A stretch of 62,941 nucleotides of DNA, from the IMG/VR virus record IMGVR_UViG_3300030098_002385, positions 1 through 62,941 of that record; one strand, written 5' to 3'. The stretch is from a virus. The position numbers were made by a program, and so were the translations under genes. Positions 38,288 through 47,654 of the stretch are shown here, one piece after another. The notes beneath the pieces were generated by a model. The model was given only the letters and a program-made list of their open reading frames with translations, did not search any database and was not told where the DNA came from. Position 1 is the stretch's first letter. Each line of letters begins with the position of its first letter.

Positions 38288-38998
38288 ATGACACTAAACG
38301 AAATAGCATATAACATTAAAAACATACTAGAAGGGGGTGCTGCTACATTAGATTCTAACATATCTATTAGACAAATACAAGCTATGATACATTATCATAG
38401 AGCGCAATTACTTTTAAAGTATACAGATGGTGGTAGGTATATATCAAGCGCTATAACTTCAAAAATAAATGAAGCTATAGACGAGAATGGATTTGGTTTT
38501 ATTAATATTCCTCCATTATTAGGATTCTCAAACAATAGAGCAATAGTTTCTATTGAAGTAGAAATACAAGGAGAAAAACAATCTGTTCCACTATGTTATG
38601 GTCCAGATAAAGAATTTTTCTTTGAATCTAGATTTGGGCCCTCTACAGAAAGAATTATAGCTGTTATAGAAGATGATGTAGATGAGTCTGAAGACAGACG
38701 TATATATTTTTATTCGGGACAAAATGAAACCTTAACCGATGGGGTTGTAAGGGTAAGGGCAGTTTTATCACAACCACAAGACGGTCCTAATGGCTATCCT
38801 ATACCAGATGAGTTAATACCTACTTTAACGCAAACTGTTTTAGCAAAAGAGTTTAACATGATGTTAACTGTAGGTAAAGATTATACAAACAACACTGTAG
38901 ATGATAATATACCAGGCATAGCAGCTGCAAATATAAAGCGTGGAATGCAGGCCGCACCTTCAGCTAAAGCTAGGTCAACAAGGGCAAAAACAAGATAG
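38288..38998 (+). CDS. Head-tail connector/ring-type protein
   Basis: 236 aa from ATG 38288; a TTG start 27 bases upstream is less likely because the leader AAAAAAAT before the ATG fits this phage. Leu-Asn-Glu-Ile-Ala-Tyr-Asn-Ile-Lys-Asn-Ile opens a helix bundle, then a beta domain with Leu-Pro-style turns and Pro-Ile-Pro-Asp-Glu-Leu-Ile-Pro. It resembles ring proteins of crAss-like tails. Confidence 0.65.
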   Translation: MTLNEIAYNIKNILEGGAATLDSNISIRQIQAMIHYHRAQLLLKYTDGGRYISSAITSKINEAIDENGFGFINIPPLLGFSNNRAIVSIEVEIQGEKQSVPLCYGPDKEFFFESRFGPSTERIIAVIEDDVDESEDRRIYFYSGQNETLTDGVVRVRAVLSQPQDGPNGYPIPDELIPTLTQTVLAKEFNMMLTVGKDYTNNTVDDNIPGIAAANIKRGMQAAPSAKARSTRAKTR

Positions 38999-38999
38999 T

Positions 39000-39425
39000 A
39001 TGGAGCTAAGGAAATATAAAGATAAATACGTTCTATTAAGGGATGTATTTAACAATATAAAAAAAGACATAAAAGTAAAGGGAACAAAAAGAGATAGACA
39101 ACTTTCTTATACTGAATATAGAGGTATAGTAAGTGAGTTTTTTAATTTATTGATAGAGGATGTTGCCGTAAACAGAGATAAAGTTAGGCTTCCTAATCGT
39201 TTTGGAACTGTTTATATGAAAAAGTGTAAAAACAAAAGAGCTTTTCATATTAGACTTGATATAGCAGAAAGTGAAAGAACAGGAGAAATAGTTAAATATA
39301 AAGTTCCTATATTAAATGATTACTACAACAAATTAGTGTGGTTAAGACCAGGTAAGTTTAAAAAATGTAAGGTTCTTCCTTTGTCTAGATTTAAAAATGT
39401 TATTAAAGAAATAAGAGAATACTAA
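39000..39425 (+). CDS. Connector-region protein with HU-like fold features
   Basis: 141 aa from ATG 39000, which overlaps the end of the previous stop region (TAGTATGG); a longer frame runs out of phase over the previous gene. Tyr-Arg-Gly-Ile-Val-Ser-Glu-Phe-Phe-Asn-Leu-Leu then Val-Arg-Leu-Pro-Asn-Arg-Phe-Gly-Thr-Val-Tyr looks like the helix-strand turn of HU/IHF proteins. crAss-like phages carry IHF-like genes in this region. The role here is not known. Confidence 0.6.
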   Translation: MELRKYKDKYVLLRDVFNNIKKDIKVKGTKRDRQLSYTEYRGIVSEFFNLLIEDVAVNRDKVRLPNRFGTVYMKKCKNKRAFHIRLDIAESERTGEIVKYKVPILNDYYNKLVWLRPGKFKKCKVLPLSRFKNVIKEIREY

Positions 39426-39426
39426 T

Positions 39427-40083
39427 ATGAACGGACAAGCTGGAAAACGTGTAAGTGTAAAACGAGTAGTTGCTAATGTTATTAGGAACATGGACATACC
39501 TGATGCTTCTAGAAACTTTAATGCCTTTGCGGAATGGGCCTTTGAAGCAGAAAGAAAAATAGGAAGTTATAAAACTTTTGTTAAAAAAACAGAAACATTA
39601 ACTATAACAAATAAACAAGCAGCTTTACCTGATGATTTTTTAAGTATAATAGATGTTAAAAAAGGTGGTAGTAATAATAATGATTATTTAGAACAAAGCT
39701 CTGCTACTTTTCCTTCTGATGTAGATAAACAAAATATGTTTTATTTTACAGAGGATACTTTAAATGTTTCTACAAATGACATTGGTTCTGTAACTATAGT
39801 TTATTACGCCGTAGATACAGATGACGAAGGATACCCTACGATTGCAGCAAACCATGAAGATGCTGTATCTGCATATTTAATGTACAAGTATAAGGCGAGA
39901 GATTATTGGAACGGTAAGTTACAAAGATATATTTATGTTGATTTAGAAAGAAATTGGTCTAGGTTGTGCGCCCAAGCAAGAGGAAATGACAATATGCCTA
40001 GTCCATCAGAAATGAAAAAAGCAGCTCAAATATGGAACACTTTGATTCCTATCAAGTCTAACAATGGATTACTTAATGTATAA
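39427..40083 (+). CDS. Tail-tube/ring adaptor (T7 gp11-like or crAss-like ring)
   Basis: 218 aa. Ile-Gly-Ser-Tyr-Lys-Thr-Phe, Ala-Ala-Leu-Pro-Asp-Asp-Phe-Leu-Ser-Ile and His-Glu-Asp-Ala-Val-Ser-Ala-Tyr-Leu-Met-Tyr-Lys-Tyr-Lys then Gln-Ala-Arg-Gly match the tail-adaptor plan of short-tailed phages. It overlaps the tail gene that follows by one base. It joins the portal complex to the nozzle. Confidence 0.75.
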   Translation: MNGQAGKRVSVKRVVANVIRNMDIPDASRNFNAFAEWAFEAERKIGSYKTFVKKTETLTITNKQAALPDDFLSIIDVKKGGSNNNDYLEQSSATFPSDVDKQNMFYFTEDTLNVSTNDIGSVTIVYYAVDTDDEGYPTIAANHEDAVSAYLMYKYKARDYWNGKLQRYIYVDLERNWSRLCAQARGNDNMPSPSEMKKAAQIWNTLIPIKSNNGLLNV

Positions 40084-43000
40084 TGCCAACAAAAGGAAAA
40101 CCAAATACGTTTTTTAAAGGAATGAAGTCTGACTTAGAGAAATCTATGCAGTCAAAAGATTCTTATAGATATGCAAAAAATGCAAGGGTTACTAGTTTAG
40201 ATGGTGACAATGTAAGTGTACAACCCTATCCTAGTGATAGATTAGCTTTAACATTTAGAGGTGAATCTAGTTTTGTAAATGGAGTTCAAACTCTTTCTTA
40301 TACACAGGCTTGGACACAAGGTGAGACTGTAATAAATACTATAGGTGATGTTTTAAATGAAATGAATTATCAGTGGCCACCACAATATTCAAGTTTAGAA
40401 GATTTATGGGGGCCTATTGAAATACCAGGTGAGTTTACACAATTTATAGCTGGTAATGACAATCCAGTTAGTGTTACAATAGAGTTAGTAACAGTAGATG
40501 GTAATACTATAGAAATTACAGAAGACATTACTACTGCTTATCTTTTAACAAACCAAATGAATGTTCCTTTTGATGTAGATAATTTGGTTGCTGGTATTAT
40601 AAATGAATCTCAAAATGGTATTTTAGCAACAGCTACAGTAAATGGAAATATAGGAAATTCTCAAACAACAACAAATTGGGTGTTTATAAACACAGAAGAT
40701 TCTTCAGATTATGTATCTTCCTTTTCTGTTACCGTGACTGGAACGGGTAGTTACTCTATAGCTAATCAAGATTTAATGCAACAAGGTTTAATAGCCTCTT
40801 TACCTCCAGTGCCAGTTCCTACAGGTAATGGCATTGAAGAAATTATTGCTTATAACTTAGCTTTAGCGTTTCAACAAGCATTAGTAACATCAATAGTGAA
40901 TGCTTTAACAGATTATTATAACACTTTAGCGCAAACACCAATTAATTCAACTGTAATTAATGGCGCAGAATTATCACCAACTGGATTAAGTGTTTTTGAA
41001 CAAGTTGCAGAAAGTATTGGTTTTTCACCAAGTCAACCAGGAATACAAGTGTTGGGAACATATAGTTTTTCTGACCAATTAATTATATTAGCTAAATGGC
41101 CTTTAATGGGAGCTCTACAAGCTGAGGCTGGAAGTCCAATAGCATGTGATATGGTTATAAAAGTAAGACAGGCAGCAGATGGAACTTTAAATGGAAATGG
41201 ACTAGATGGTTTTGGGGACTTTATACCCTTTGATGAACTAGGTACTTTGTATACTATTTATTTTACGGGTAACTTAGAGTTTACATTAGGAAAAAAAATA
41301 AAAATAACAGGTTCTGAAGAATCTGGAAAAACAAGGAGAATATATTTTACAGATGGATTGTTTCCCTTAAAAACTATGAATGTTGGACTAGACCCAATAC
41401 TATACACACCTTATTTTAATACACCTGAGTATTTTAATATTTTTGCACCAGCTGTGTTTGCGCCTACAAAAGTAACTGGATTTTTAGAAGGCGGTAATTT
41501 AAGCTCAAAGGCTTATTCTTATGGTTTTAAATATAAGACTGTAGATGGAAGAACTAGTAAGCTGTCGCCACTAAGTAATCCAGCAAGTTTACCTAAAACA
41601 TCCTCTTCTACTGAAGGGCCTTTTATAAAAGGAGCCAAGTCAGAAGAATCTACAGGAAAAACTATGACAGGTGAAATAAGAAACTTAGACACAAGGTATG
41701 CTAAAATACAATTAATATTTGTTCCTTATGAAAACAATGCTCCAGCTGGTCCTGGAATAATTTTTAATGAATACCCCGTACCTTCTGTAAATGATAATGA
41801 TGACGAGAATGTTGTATTTTGGAGTCACACAGGAACTGAAGAGCCAATAGGTGAGGTTCCATTGGCAGAGTTAAATGACAACCAAGTTAGTTGGGACACT
41901 TGTCAAGCTTTAGAAACTAAAGATAATAGATTATTTGTAGGTAATTTAAGTAACAGTATAGAAAGTATAGATACTGATTTTAGAGTTGTATCGTATAATA
42001 AAGAAAATCAACCCCATAATGTTGATACTGGAAACCCACATTTGTATAACGACTTATTATACTCTACAGCTGGAGTTATAGTTAATCCCGAAAACCAACA
42101 GGCCCTTCCTGTGGAGCAAATAACTGAGGCTTACCTAGGAGCATACGTTGATGAATATATTGTTGAAGGCACCAATTTTGTTCCTATGTTTAGATATATA
42201 AAGGGTCCTACAAATAATTCAGCTTTATACAATGGAGAGCTTTTAGGTGTTCAACAACAAAGAGGAATATTTGGGGCTCAAAGTAAAGGTTTTGACGAAC
42301 CTAATGATGATGGTGAGCTTGAGGGAATAAGAGTTACTTTTAGAATATTAAGTGAAGAATCTTCTGATGGCACATTTCCTATTGATTTAGATAGAGATTC
42401 TAGGTTAATTCAATCTAGTGGAATAAAAGCTTTACCTCCATACTATAATTTACCTGCAGGTCAAAATAATTATTATAATAACTATTCTAATCCTTTATAC
42501 AACTCAAACTATGTAGGGTATAGAAGAGGCGAGATATATAGATTTGGATTACTTTTTTATGATAAACTAGGCGCACCTATGTTTATAAAGCCTATAGGTG
42601 ACATTAGAATGCCAGAACACAGTGCAGAATATGTAACACCTATATATAACCCAACAAGTGAAAATGGGGAAATAACTGGATTTAAACATGAATGGCCGTA
42701 TTATTATCAAACAGCTAGAAGTGCTAAAGACCGTGGATTTCAAAATATTGGAGATTATATAAATAAAGAAGGTGTAAAAGGATGTGTTTTATATCCTTAT
42801 TTTGAGGTTAAACTATCTTCAGCAACAACTAGTAAAATAGGTGGATACTCTGTAGTTAGAGTTCCTAGAGATTCTATCAATAGAAGTATAGTTACTTCTG
42901 GTATATTTTCAAGAGCAATAGCTTATAAAAATGACAGCTTTGGTAATTCAGAGTTAGACGGTAAGTTGGGTAATAGCACATTTCCTTTGTGGACAGAGTT

Positions 43001-46000
43001 AAGACAAAAACAAGACTACAGAAGATTTAATGGGGAAGGTGATAACGCATCAAGGGTGTACACACTAGATTCTCCAGATGTGTGTAGTGATGGAGATTTT
43101 GTTTATAATTTCTCATCTTCTGATAGAATAAAACTTACAGAGTCAGGATTTTGTTTGAAACAAAATGTTCGTTTAATAGATGCAAATGGAGAAACTGATA
43201 CAGAAGGTATACAAAAGTTTTTATCTATAGATTTAGCTGACCATTTATACAACCCTTCAGATATAAATCAAAATTTACCAGCGTATACATTACAACCTAA
43301 ATCATTAAATTTGTTTTCATGTGTTGTAAGTAAAGACAAACTAAATAACAGCCCTGTTCAATTTAATGAACAAGAATACGAAACAGGAACTTGGAATTAT
43401 AAATTTAGTGATGACGCTCAAAACTATTATGACTTTGAAGATGATGGTATATTTCAGAATATTATTGGTAATGATTATAATAATTATGGATTTAGTTCTC
43501 AGTACGACCTTGTTAGTAATGATGATAATGTAGAAAAACATGTAGGGTATTTTACTAAATACTATTCTAAAAGAATATCTTGTTACCCCCAATATGTTAT
43601 GAGAGATACAACAGTTGGAACAGGCGGAGAATTCAATGACTCTGTGGGAACTGGCGTTGGATTTAATATAGCAAGCCAACAACAGGCTTTACGATTACCT
43701 TATGTGAACCTATCTAATCCAGACGCACCTAATAGTTTTAATATAAACAACCCAAATATATCAGAGTTTTTTGCTTTTAATAATTCAGAGGGTTTACAGC
43801 CAGGTCAATTTTTTGAAACTAAAATACATTATGCTCAAATATTAAATCCAGAACAAGAAATAAATTCAGGTAATATACCAGGAAATTCTCCTAGTTTTAG
43901 AAATGCTCATCACTTTCATGAGTTGTACCCACCAACACAAACAAACTTTGATAAAAGACAAGCTAATGACCAAGAGAGTCAAAACGATTATTTTCAAAAA
44001 GCCAATAGAGCATATGCTCACAATTCTAAAACTATTGGTATTGTATTAGAAAAACCAGGAGGAATGCCTGTGGTTAGACAGAACTTAGCAGCAAATAATT
44101 ATTCAGAAGGAATTACAAGAAGAATAGGTGTATCAAAAGCTGGTGGTGAAGGTAATCCAGGCGGTAATTTTTCACCAGAGGTTACTATCGCGTCAATAGT
44201 AAGGGCTCAAAGTAAAGAAACTATGTATGGCGGATTTACAGAAGGGGATTTCTCTAGAAATATATTTCAATCAACAGGACAATTTAGACCTGTAGTATTT
44301 AATTTTCAAAACCCTGGTGATGCAGTTGGACAAAACAATGTTGGTGAAAATGGTAATGCTGTATTTGGTGGAGATACTTACATTGGTTATCACAAATTAA
44401 AGAAAACATTTAAACCTAGTTCAGGCACAAACGGAGAAGATGAGTCTTGTGTGTTATTTGCCTCTATGGTTCCTTTGGAAACTAATTTTAATTTAGAACT
44501 TAGACATGGTTGGAATTACTCTAATAATAGTGATTCTATACCAAGGTTTATAGAAGATGAATATTTGTATAATGAATCTTTTGATTCTGAAAACAATGGA
44601 TTGGCTTATAAAACAAAACCTATAGATTTTGAAGAAGTTAATCACTGGCCATCAATGATAGCTTTTTCTGAACAAAAAATACCAGGTGAGGTTGATGATA
44701 ATTATTCAATTTTTCCTGTAAACCAAATAAAAGATTTAGATTACGAGAAAGGTCCTATTACGCAAATGTTTATGTTATCTAATGAAATGTACGCTTTGCA
44801 GTATTATGGAACTAGTAGGTTAAGTATTAACCCTAGAGTGTTAATTCAAGCAGAAGATGGTAATGCTATACAAGCGCAAACTGGAACTGATAATATATTA
44901 GAAAGATATGACTATATAAGTGAAGTGTATGGTTCGCAACATTTTCATGGATTAGCTGTTTCTGATAAAGCAGCGTATTTTTACGATGATGATAATTGTA
45001 AGTTTTTAAGACTAGGTAGAGGCGAAAAGGGTAAGTTTGGCGTAATGTCTTTAGGTGAAAATTCTTTTATGCAAAATTATTTTAATCAAAATAAAAATAG
45101 AACTTTAAATGATAACCCTTTGACCATTAGAACTTATACAAATGAAGCGCTACCTCCTTCTCCAACTTATGATATAAATAAACTACTTATATATCAAGGT
45201 ATTCAAGAAGAAGATTTAGGTGGCGTATCTATAGGATTTGACCCTGAACATTCAGAGGTTTTATTAACAACTATGTTTAGTGATAAAGGAGTGTACTTAC
45301 CGCCAGAAACTATTGTGTTTAATGAAAACTTAGGCGCTTTTACTAGTTTTATTTCTAAAGCAGCAGGACATTATTTTAATCATCATGGTAGACTTTACAA
45401 TGTGTATAATAAATACTCAACTAATGTTGATGACGCAAGCTCTTTGAATAATGGATTAGATGAAATATACATGTCAAATGGATATGAAGAATTTCCTAAC
45501 TCTGAATTAGACTCTTTTCCTGCAAAGTTTTTAAACTTTGGAGATGTAGATTATTATATATGGGAACAAGATACTGAACAACAAGGTGTTCTTCCTGTAT
45601 ATAAAGAGCCCTTTGAGATTGAAATGGTTATAAATGATGCCCCAACTGAAAGTAAAATATTTGACAAAATACAGTTATCAATGAACTCTGAAACACTTGA
45701 AGGAACGAGATATATTTATTTTCGTAAATTTGCATTTGAGGGTTCTGCAAATACAGCACCAATCATTCAAAATGATACAAACATATTGGGAGAAAATTAT
45801 TCTAGTATAGATAATTTAGAACCAGGTGGAAATAGAAATTGGTACACTGTAAGGGATAATTTACATTTTGCACCAATGAGAAGTTTGAATGGCTTAGAAG
45901 TTAATCAAGGGGGTAAAACAAGGGGTACGTACGCTACTGTAAGAATGACAATGGGGTGGGCAATAGATAATGAACATCCAAGTGGGTACGATAGAATTAA

Positions 46001-46058
46001 AAATGAAAAGTTTAATATATTCTCCGCAGTTCCTTTCTTTAGGGCTTCAAGAATTTAA
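40083..46058 (+). CDS. Giant tail nozzle / stabilisation-type protein
   Basis: 1,991 aa. It starts with Lys-Gly-Met-Lys-Ser-Asp-Leu-Glu ... Asp-Ser-Tyr-Arg-Tyr-Ala-Lys-Asn-Ala-Arg-Val, a feature of crAss-like stabilisation proteins and related to T7 gp12 nozzles. The rest is beta-rich with many Asn/Gly/Pro turns. It probably forms the tail tube tip and contacts the host. At about 2,000 residues it is one of the two dominant proteins of the virion. Confidence 0.8.
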   Translation: MPTKGKPNTFFKGMKSDLEKSMQSKDSYRYAKNARVTSLDGDNVSVQPYPSDRLALTFRGESSFVNGVQTLSYTQAWTQGETVINTIGDVLNEMNYQWPPQYSSLEDLWGPIEIPGEFTQFIAGNDNPVSVTIELVTVDGNTIEITEDITTAYLLTNQMNVPFDVDNLVAGIINESQNGILATATVNGNIGNSQTTTNWVFINTEDSSDYVSSFSVTVTGTGSYSIANQDLMQQGLIASLPPVPVPTGNGIEEIIAYNLALAFQQALVTSIVNALTDYYNTLAQTPINSTVINGAELSPTGLSVFEQVAESIGFSPSQPGIQVLGTYSFSDQLIILAKWPLMGALQAEAGSPIACDMVIKVRQAADGTLNGNGLDGFGDFIPFDELGTLYTIYFTGNLEFTLGKKIKITGSEESGKTRRIYFTDGLFPLKTMNVGLDPILYTPYFNTPEYFNIFAPAVFAPTKVTGFLEGGNLSSKAYSYGFKYKTVDGRTSKLSPLSNPASLPKTSSSTEGPFIKGAKSEESTGKTMTGEIRNLDTRYAKIQLIFVPYENNAPAGPGIIFNEYPVPSVNDNDDENVVFWSHTGTEEPIGEVPLAELNDNQVSWDTCQALETKDNRLFVGNLSNSIESIDTDFRVVSYNKENQPHNVDTGNPHLYNDLLYSTAGVIVNPENQQALPVEQITEAYLGAYVDEYIVEGTNFVPMFRYIKGPTNNSALYNGELLGVQQQRGIFGAQSKGFDEPNDDGELEGIRVTFRILSEESSDGTFPIDLDRDSRLIQSSGIKALPPYYNLPAGQNNYYNNYSNPLYNSNYVGYRRGEIYRFGLLFYDKLGAPMFIKPIGDIRMPEHSAEYVTPIYNPTSENGEITGFKHEWPYYYQTARSAKDRGFQNIGDYINKEGVKGCVLYPYFEVKLSSATTSKIGGYSVVRVPRDSINRSIVTSGIFSRAIAYKNDSFGNSELDGKLGNSTFPLWTELRQKQDYRRFNGEGDNASRVYTLDSPDVCSDGDFVYNFSSSDRIKLTESGFCLKQNVRLIDANGETDTEGIQKFLSIDLADHLYNPSDINQNLPAYTLQPKSLNLFSCVVSKDKLNNSPVQFNEQEYETGTWNYKFSDDAQNYYDFEDDGIFQNIIGNDYNNYGFSSQYDLVSNDDNVEKHVGYFTKYYSKRISCYPQYVMRDTTVGTGGEFNDSVGTGVGFNIASQQQALRLPYVNLSNPDAPNSFNINNPNISEFFAFNNSEGLQPGQFFETKIHYAQILNPEQEINSGNIPGNSPSFRNAHHFHELYPPTQTNFDKRQANDQESQNDYFQKANRAYAHNSKTIGIVLEKPGGMPVVRQNLAANNYSEGITRRIGVSKAGGEGNPGGNFSPEVTIASIVRAQSKETMYGGFTEGDFSRNIFQSTGQFRPVVFNFQNPGDAVGQNNVGENGNAVFGGDTYIGYHKLKKTFKPSSGTNGEDESCVLFASMVPLETNFNLELRHGWNYSNNSDSIPRFIEDEYLYNESFDSENNGLAYKTKPIDFEEVNHWPSMIAFSEQKIPGEVDDNYSIFPVNQIKDLDYEKGPITQMFMLSNEMYALQYYGTSRLSINPRVLIQAEDGNAIQAQTGTDNILERYDYISEVYGSQHFHGLAVSDKAAYFYDDDNCKFLRLGRGEKGKFGVMSLGENSFMQNYFNQNKNRTLNDNPLTIRTYTNEALPPSPTYDINKLLIYQGIQEEDLGGVSIGFDPEHSEVLLTTMFSDKGVYLPPETIVFNENLGAFTSFISKAAGHYFNHHGRLYNVYNKYSTNVDDASSLNNGLDEIYMSNGYEEFPNSELDSFPAKFLNFGDVDYYIWEQDTEQQGVLPVYKEPFEIEMVINDAPTESKIFDKIQLSMNSETLEGTRYIYFRKFAFEGSANTAPIIQNDTNILGENYSSIDNLEPGGNRNWYTVRDNLHFAPMRSLNGLEVNQGGKTRGTYATVRMTMGWAIDNEHPSGYDRIKNEKFNIFSAVPFFRASRI

Positions 46059-46069
46059 AAAAAATAAAA

Positions 46070-47653
46070 ATGGCAAACGGTAACGACAAAGATAAAAAAT
46101 CAAAAAAGTATAAAGTAAAAAAAGGTGACACTTTATCACAGTTAGCAGAAGAATACGGCATGACTGTTGAGGATATTTTAAAACTAAATCCACAGTATGA
46201 AAATAATCCAGATTTAATAATACCTGGTGAAGAAATACAATTAAATATGGGTAATTTAGATTCTGCTAAAGAAGCCCTTAATACATTTATTGATAGCGCA
46301 AAAGATATTTTAAAGGGTGATAAAAAATTAGAAGATACTAAGTTAGGTCAATTTTTTGGAAAAGGAAAAGAATTTAAAGACACTAAGCTAGGAACTGCAC
46401 TAGGAGGTGGAAAGTCATTTGAAGAAACTGGTGTAGGTCAGTTATTAGGTGGTGGTAAACCATTTAAGGACACTAAGGTTGGAGATTTTATTACATCAAA
46501 AACACCTCTTATTGGAGAGACCCCATTAATCTTTGGACCTAACAGTAAATCTAAAATAAAAAAATTTGCAAAGAATTTGGCTGGAAAAGATTTTTACACT
46601 ATGAACTCTTCCGAGTTTGGGCCAGATACAGAATTTACTGTAAGTAATAAAAGAACTAAACTTAAGGGTCCAGAAGGCTCTAGAGTTGTTACGGGTTCTG
46701 AAAAAGAAGAAATAGATAATCTTCTTAAAACTGCTTTTCCTACACAAAAAAGGGGAGGGGGTTTATTAAAGAAATATGATGATGGTGGTATATTTGGAGA
46801 TGTTGCTAGTTTTTTCTCAGACTTTAAAGAAACAGGTGTTGGTGAATATTTAACTAGTGATGAGGGAAAAGAAGATATTGCTGGTTTGCAAAGTTTTGCA
46901 GGAGATATGCAAAATATGGGACAAGCTAAAAAGGGAGAAACTGAAAAAGAAAGATTAGAGAGGTTAGCAGAAAAGTCTGATGCTGGAGATGTATTTAATT
47001 ATGCTGTTGATATGGGTGATGCTGGTGTTGATTTAATATCTGGCGATATTCCAGGAGCTGTTCTTAAATTTGGAAAAACTTTATTTGAAGGGTTTAAAAA
47101 GAAAAAAATGAGAAAAGACGCTAGAAAAGAATTAAAAGAAATTGGAAAACAAGAAGACATAATGGTAGACAACCCTATGGGTTCTGATTTTTCAACAGAA
47201 GTTTTAGCTCAAGAGCAACCAGTAGATGTTCCAGAAGAAGGCCTTATGTACTCTATGGCTAGAGGGGGAATGATAAGCCCAGATGTTATGCCATTCTTAT
47301 CAGACTCTTATAAGAGATATTTATCTCAACAATATGGCGCAGGAGGAAATGTAAGAACAAGGGTTCCTTCTAAAAACAAAAGAAGACCAGAGTATTTAAA
47401 ATACGCACTAAAAGGTGGAGGTATGGTTAAAGGACCAAGCCACGAAAAAGGAGGTGTTAAGTTTAATGTTGGTGGAGAGGTAGTTGAGTTAGAAGGGGGT
47501 GAAGCTGTTATAAACAAAAAGTCTACAGAAATGTTTAGACCTATTTTGTCTAAAATGAATCAAGCAGGAGGTGGTGTTAGCTTTGCTAGAGGTGGTATAG
47601 TAAACCCAAATGTTCAGAAAATGGTAAACAGATTAATGCGTAAAAGTAGATAA
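46070..47653 (+). CDS. LysM-containing virion protein with tandem Gly-Lys repeats
   Basis: 527 aa. Residues about 12-58 are a LysM domain (Tyr-Lys-Val-Lys-Lys-Gly-Asp-Thr-Leu-Ser-Gln-Leu ... Leu-Asn-Pro ... Pro-Gly-Glu), which binds peptidoglycan. Residues about 85-145 hold four tandem units of about 16 residues of the form Phe-(Lys/Glu)-(Asp/Glu)-Thr-(Lys/Gly)-x-Gly. The rest has four Gly-Gly-(Met/Ile) units and a Pro-Ser-His-Glu-Lys-Gly-Gly-Val segment. It likely helps cross the cell wall during DNA entry. Confidence 0.75.
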   Translation: MANGNDKDKKSKKYKVKKGDTLSQLAEEYGMTVEDILKLNPQYENNPDLIIPGEEIQLNMGNLDSAKEALNTFIDSAKDILKGDKKLEDTKLGQFFGKGKEFKDTKLGTALGGGKSFEETGVGQLLGGGKPFKDTKVGDFITSKTPLIGETPLIFGPNSKSKIKKFAKNLAGKDFYTMNSSEFGPDTEFTVSNKRTKLKGPEGSRVVTGSEKEEIDNLLKTAFPTQKRGGGLLKKYDDGGIFGDVASFFSDFKETGVGEYLTSDEGKEDIAGLQSFAGDMQNMGQAKKGETEKERLERLAEKSDAGDVFNYAVDMGDAGVDLISGDIPGAVLKFGKTLFEGFKKKKMRKDARKELKEIGKQEDIMVDNPMGSDFSTEVLAQEQPVDVPEEGLMYSMARGGMISPDVMPFLSDSYKRYLSQQYGAGGNVRTRVPSKNKRRPEYLKYALKGGGMVKGPSHEKGGVKFNVGGEVVELEGGEAVINKKSTEMFRPILSKMNQAGGGVSFARGGIVNPNVQKMVNRLMRKSR

Positions 47654-47654
47654 T

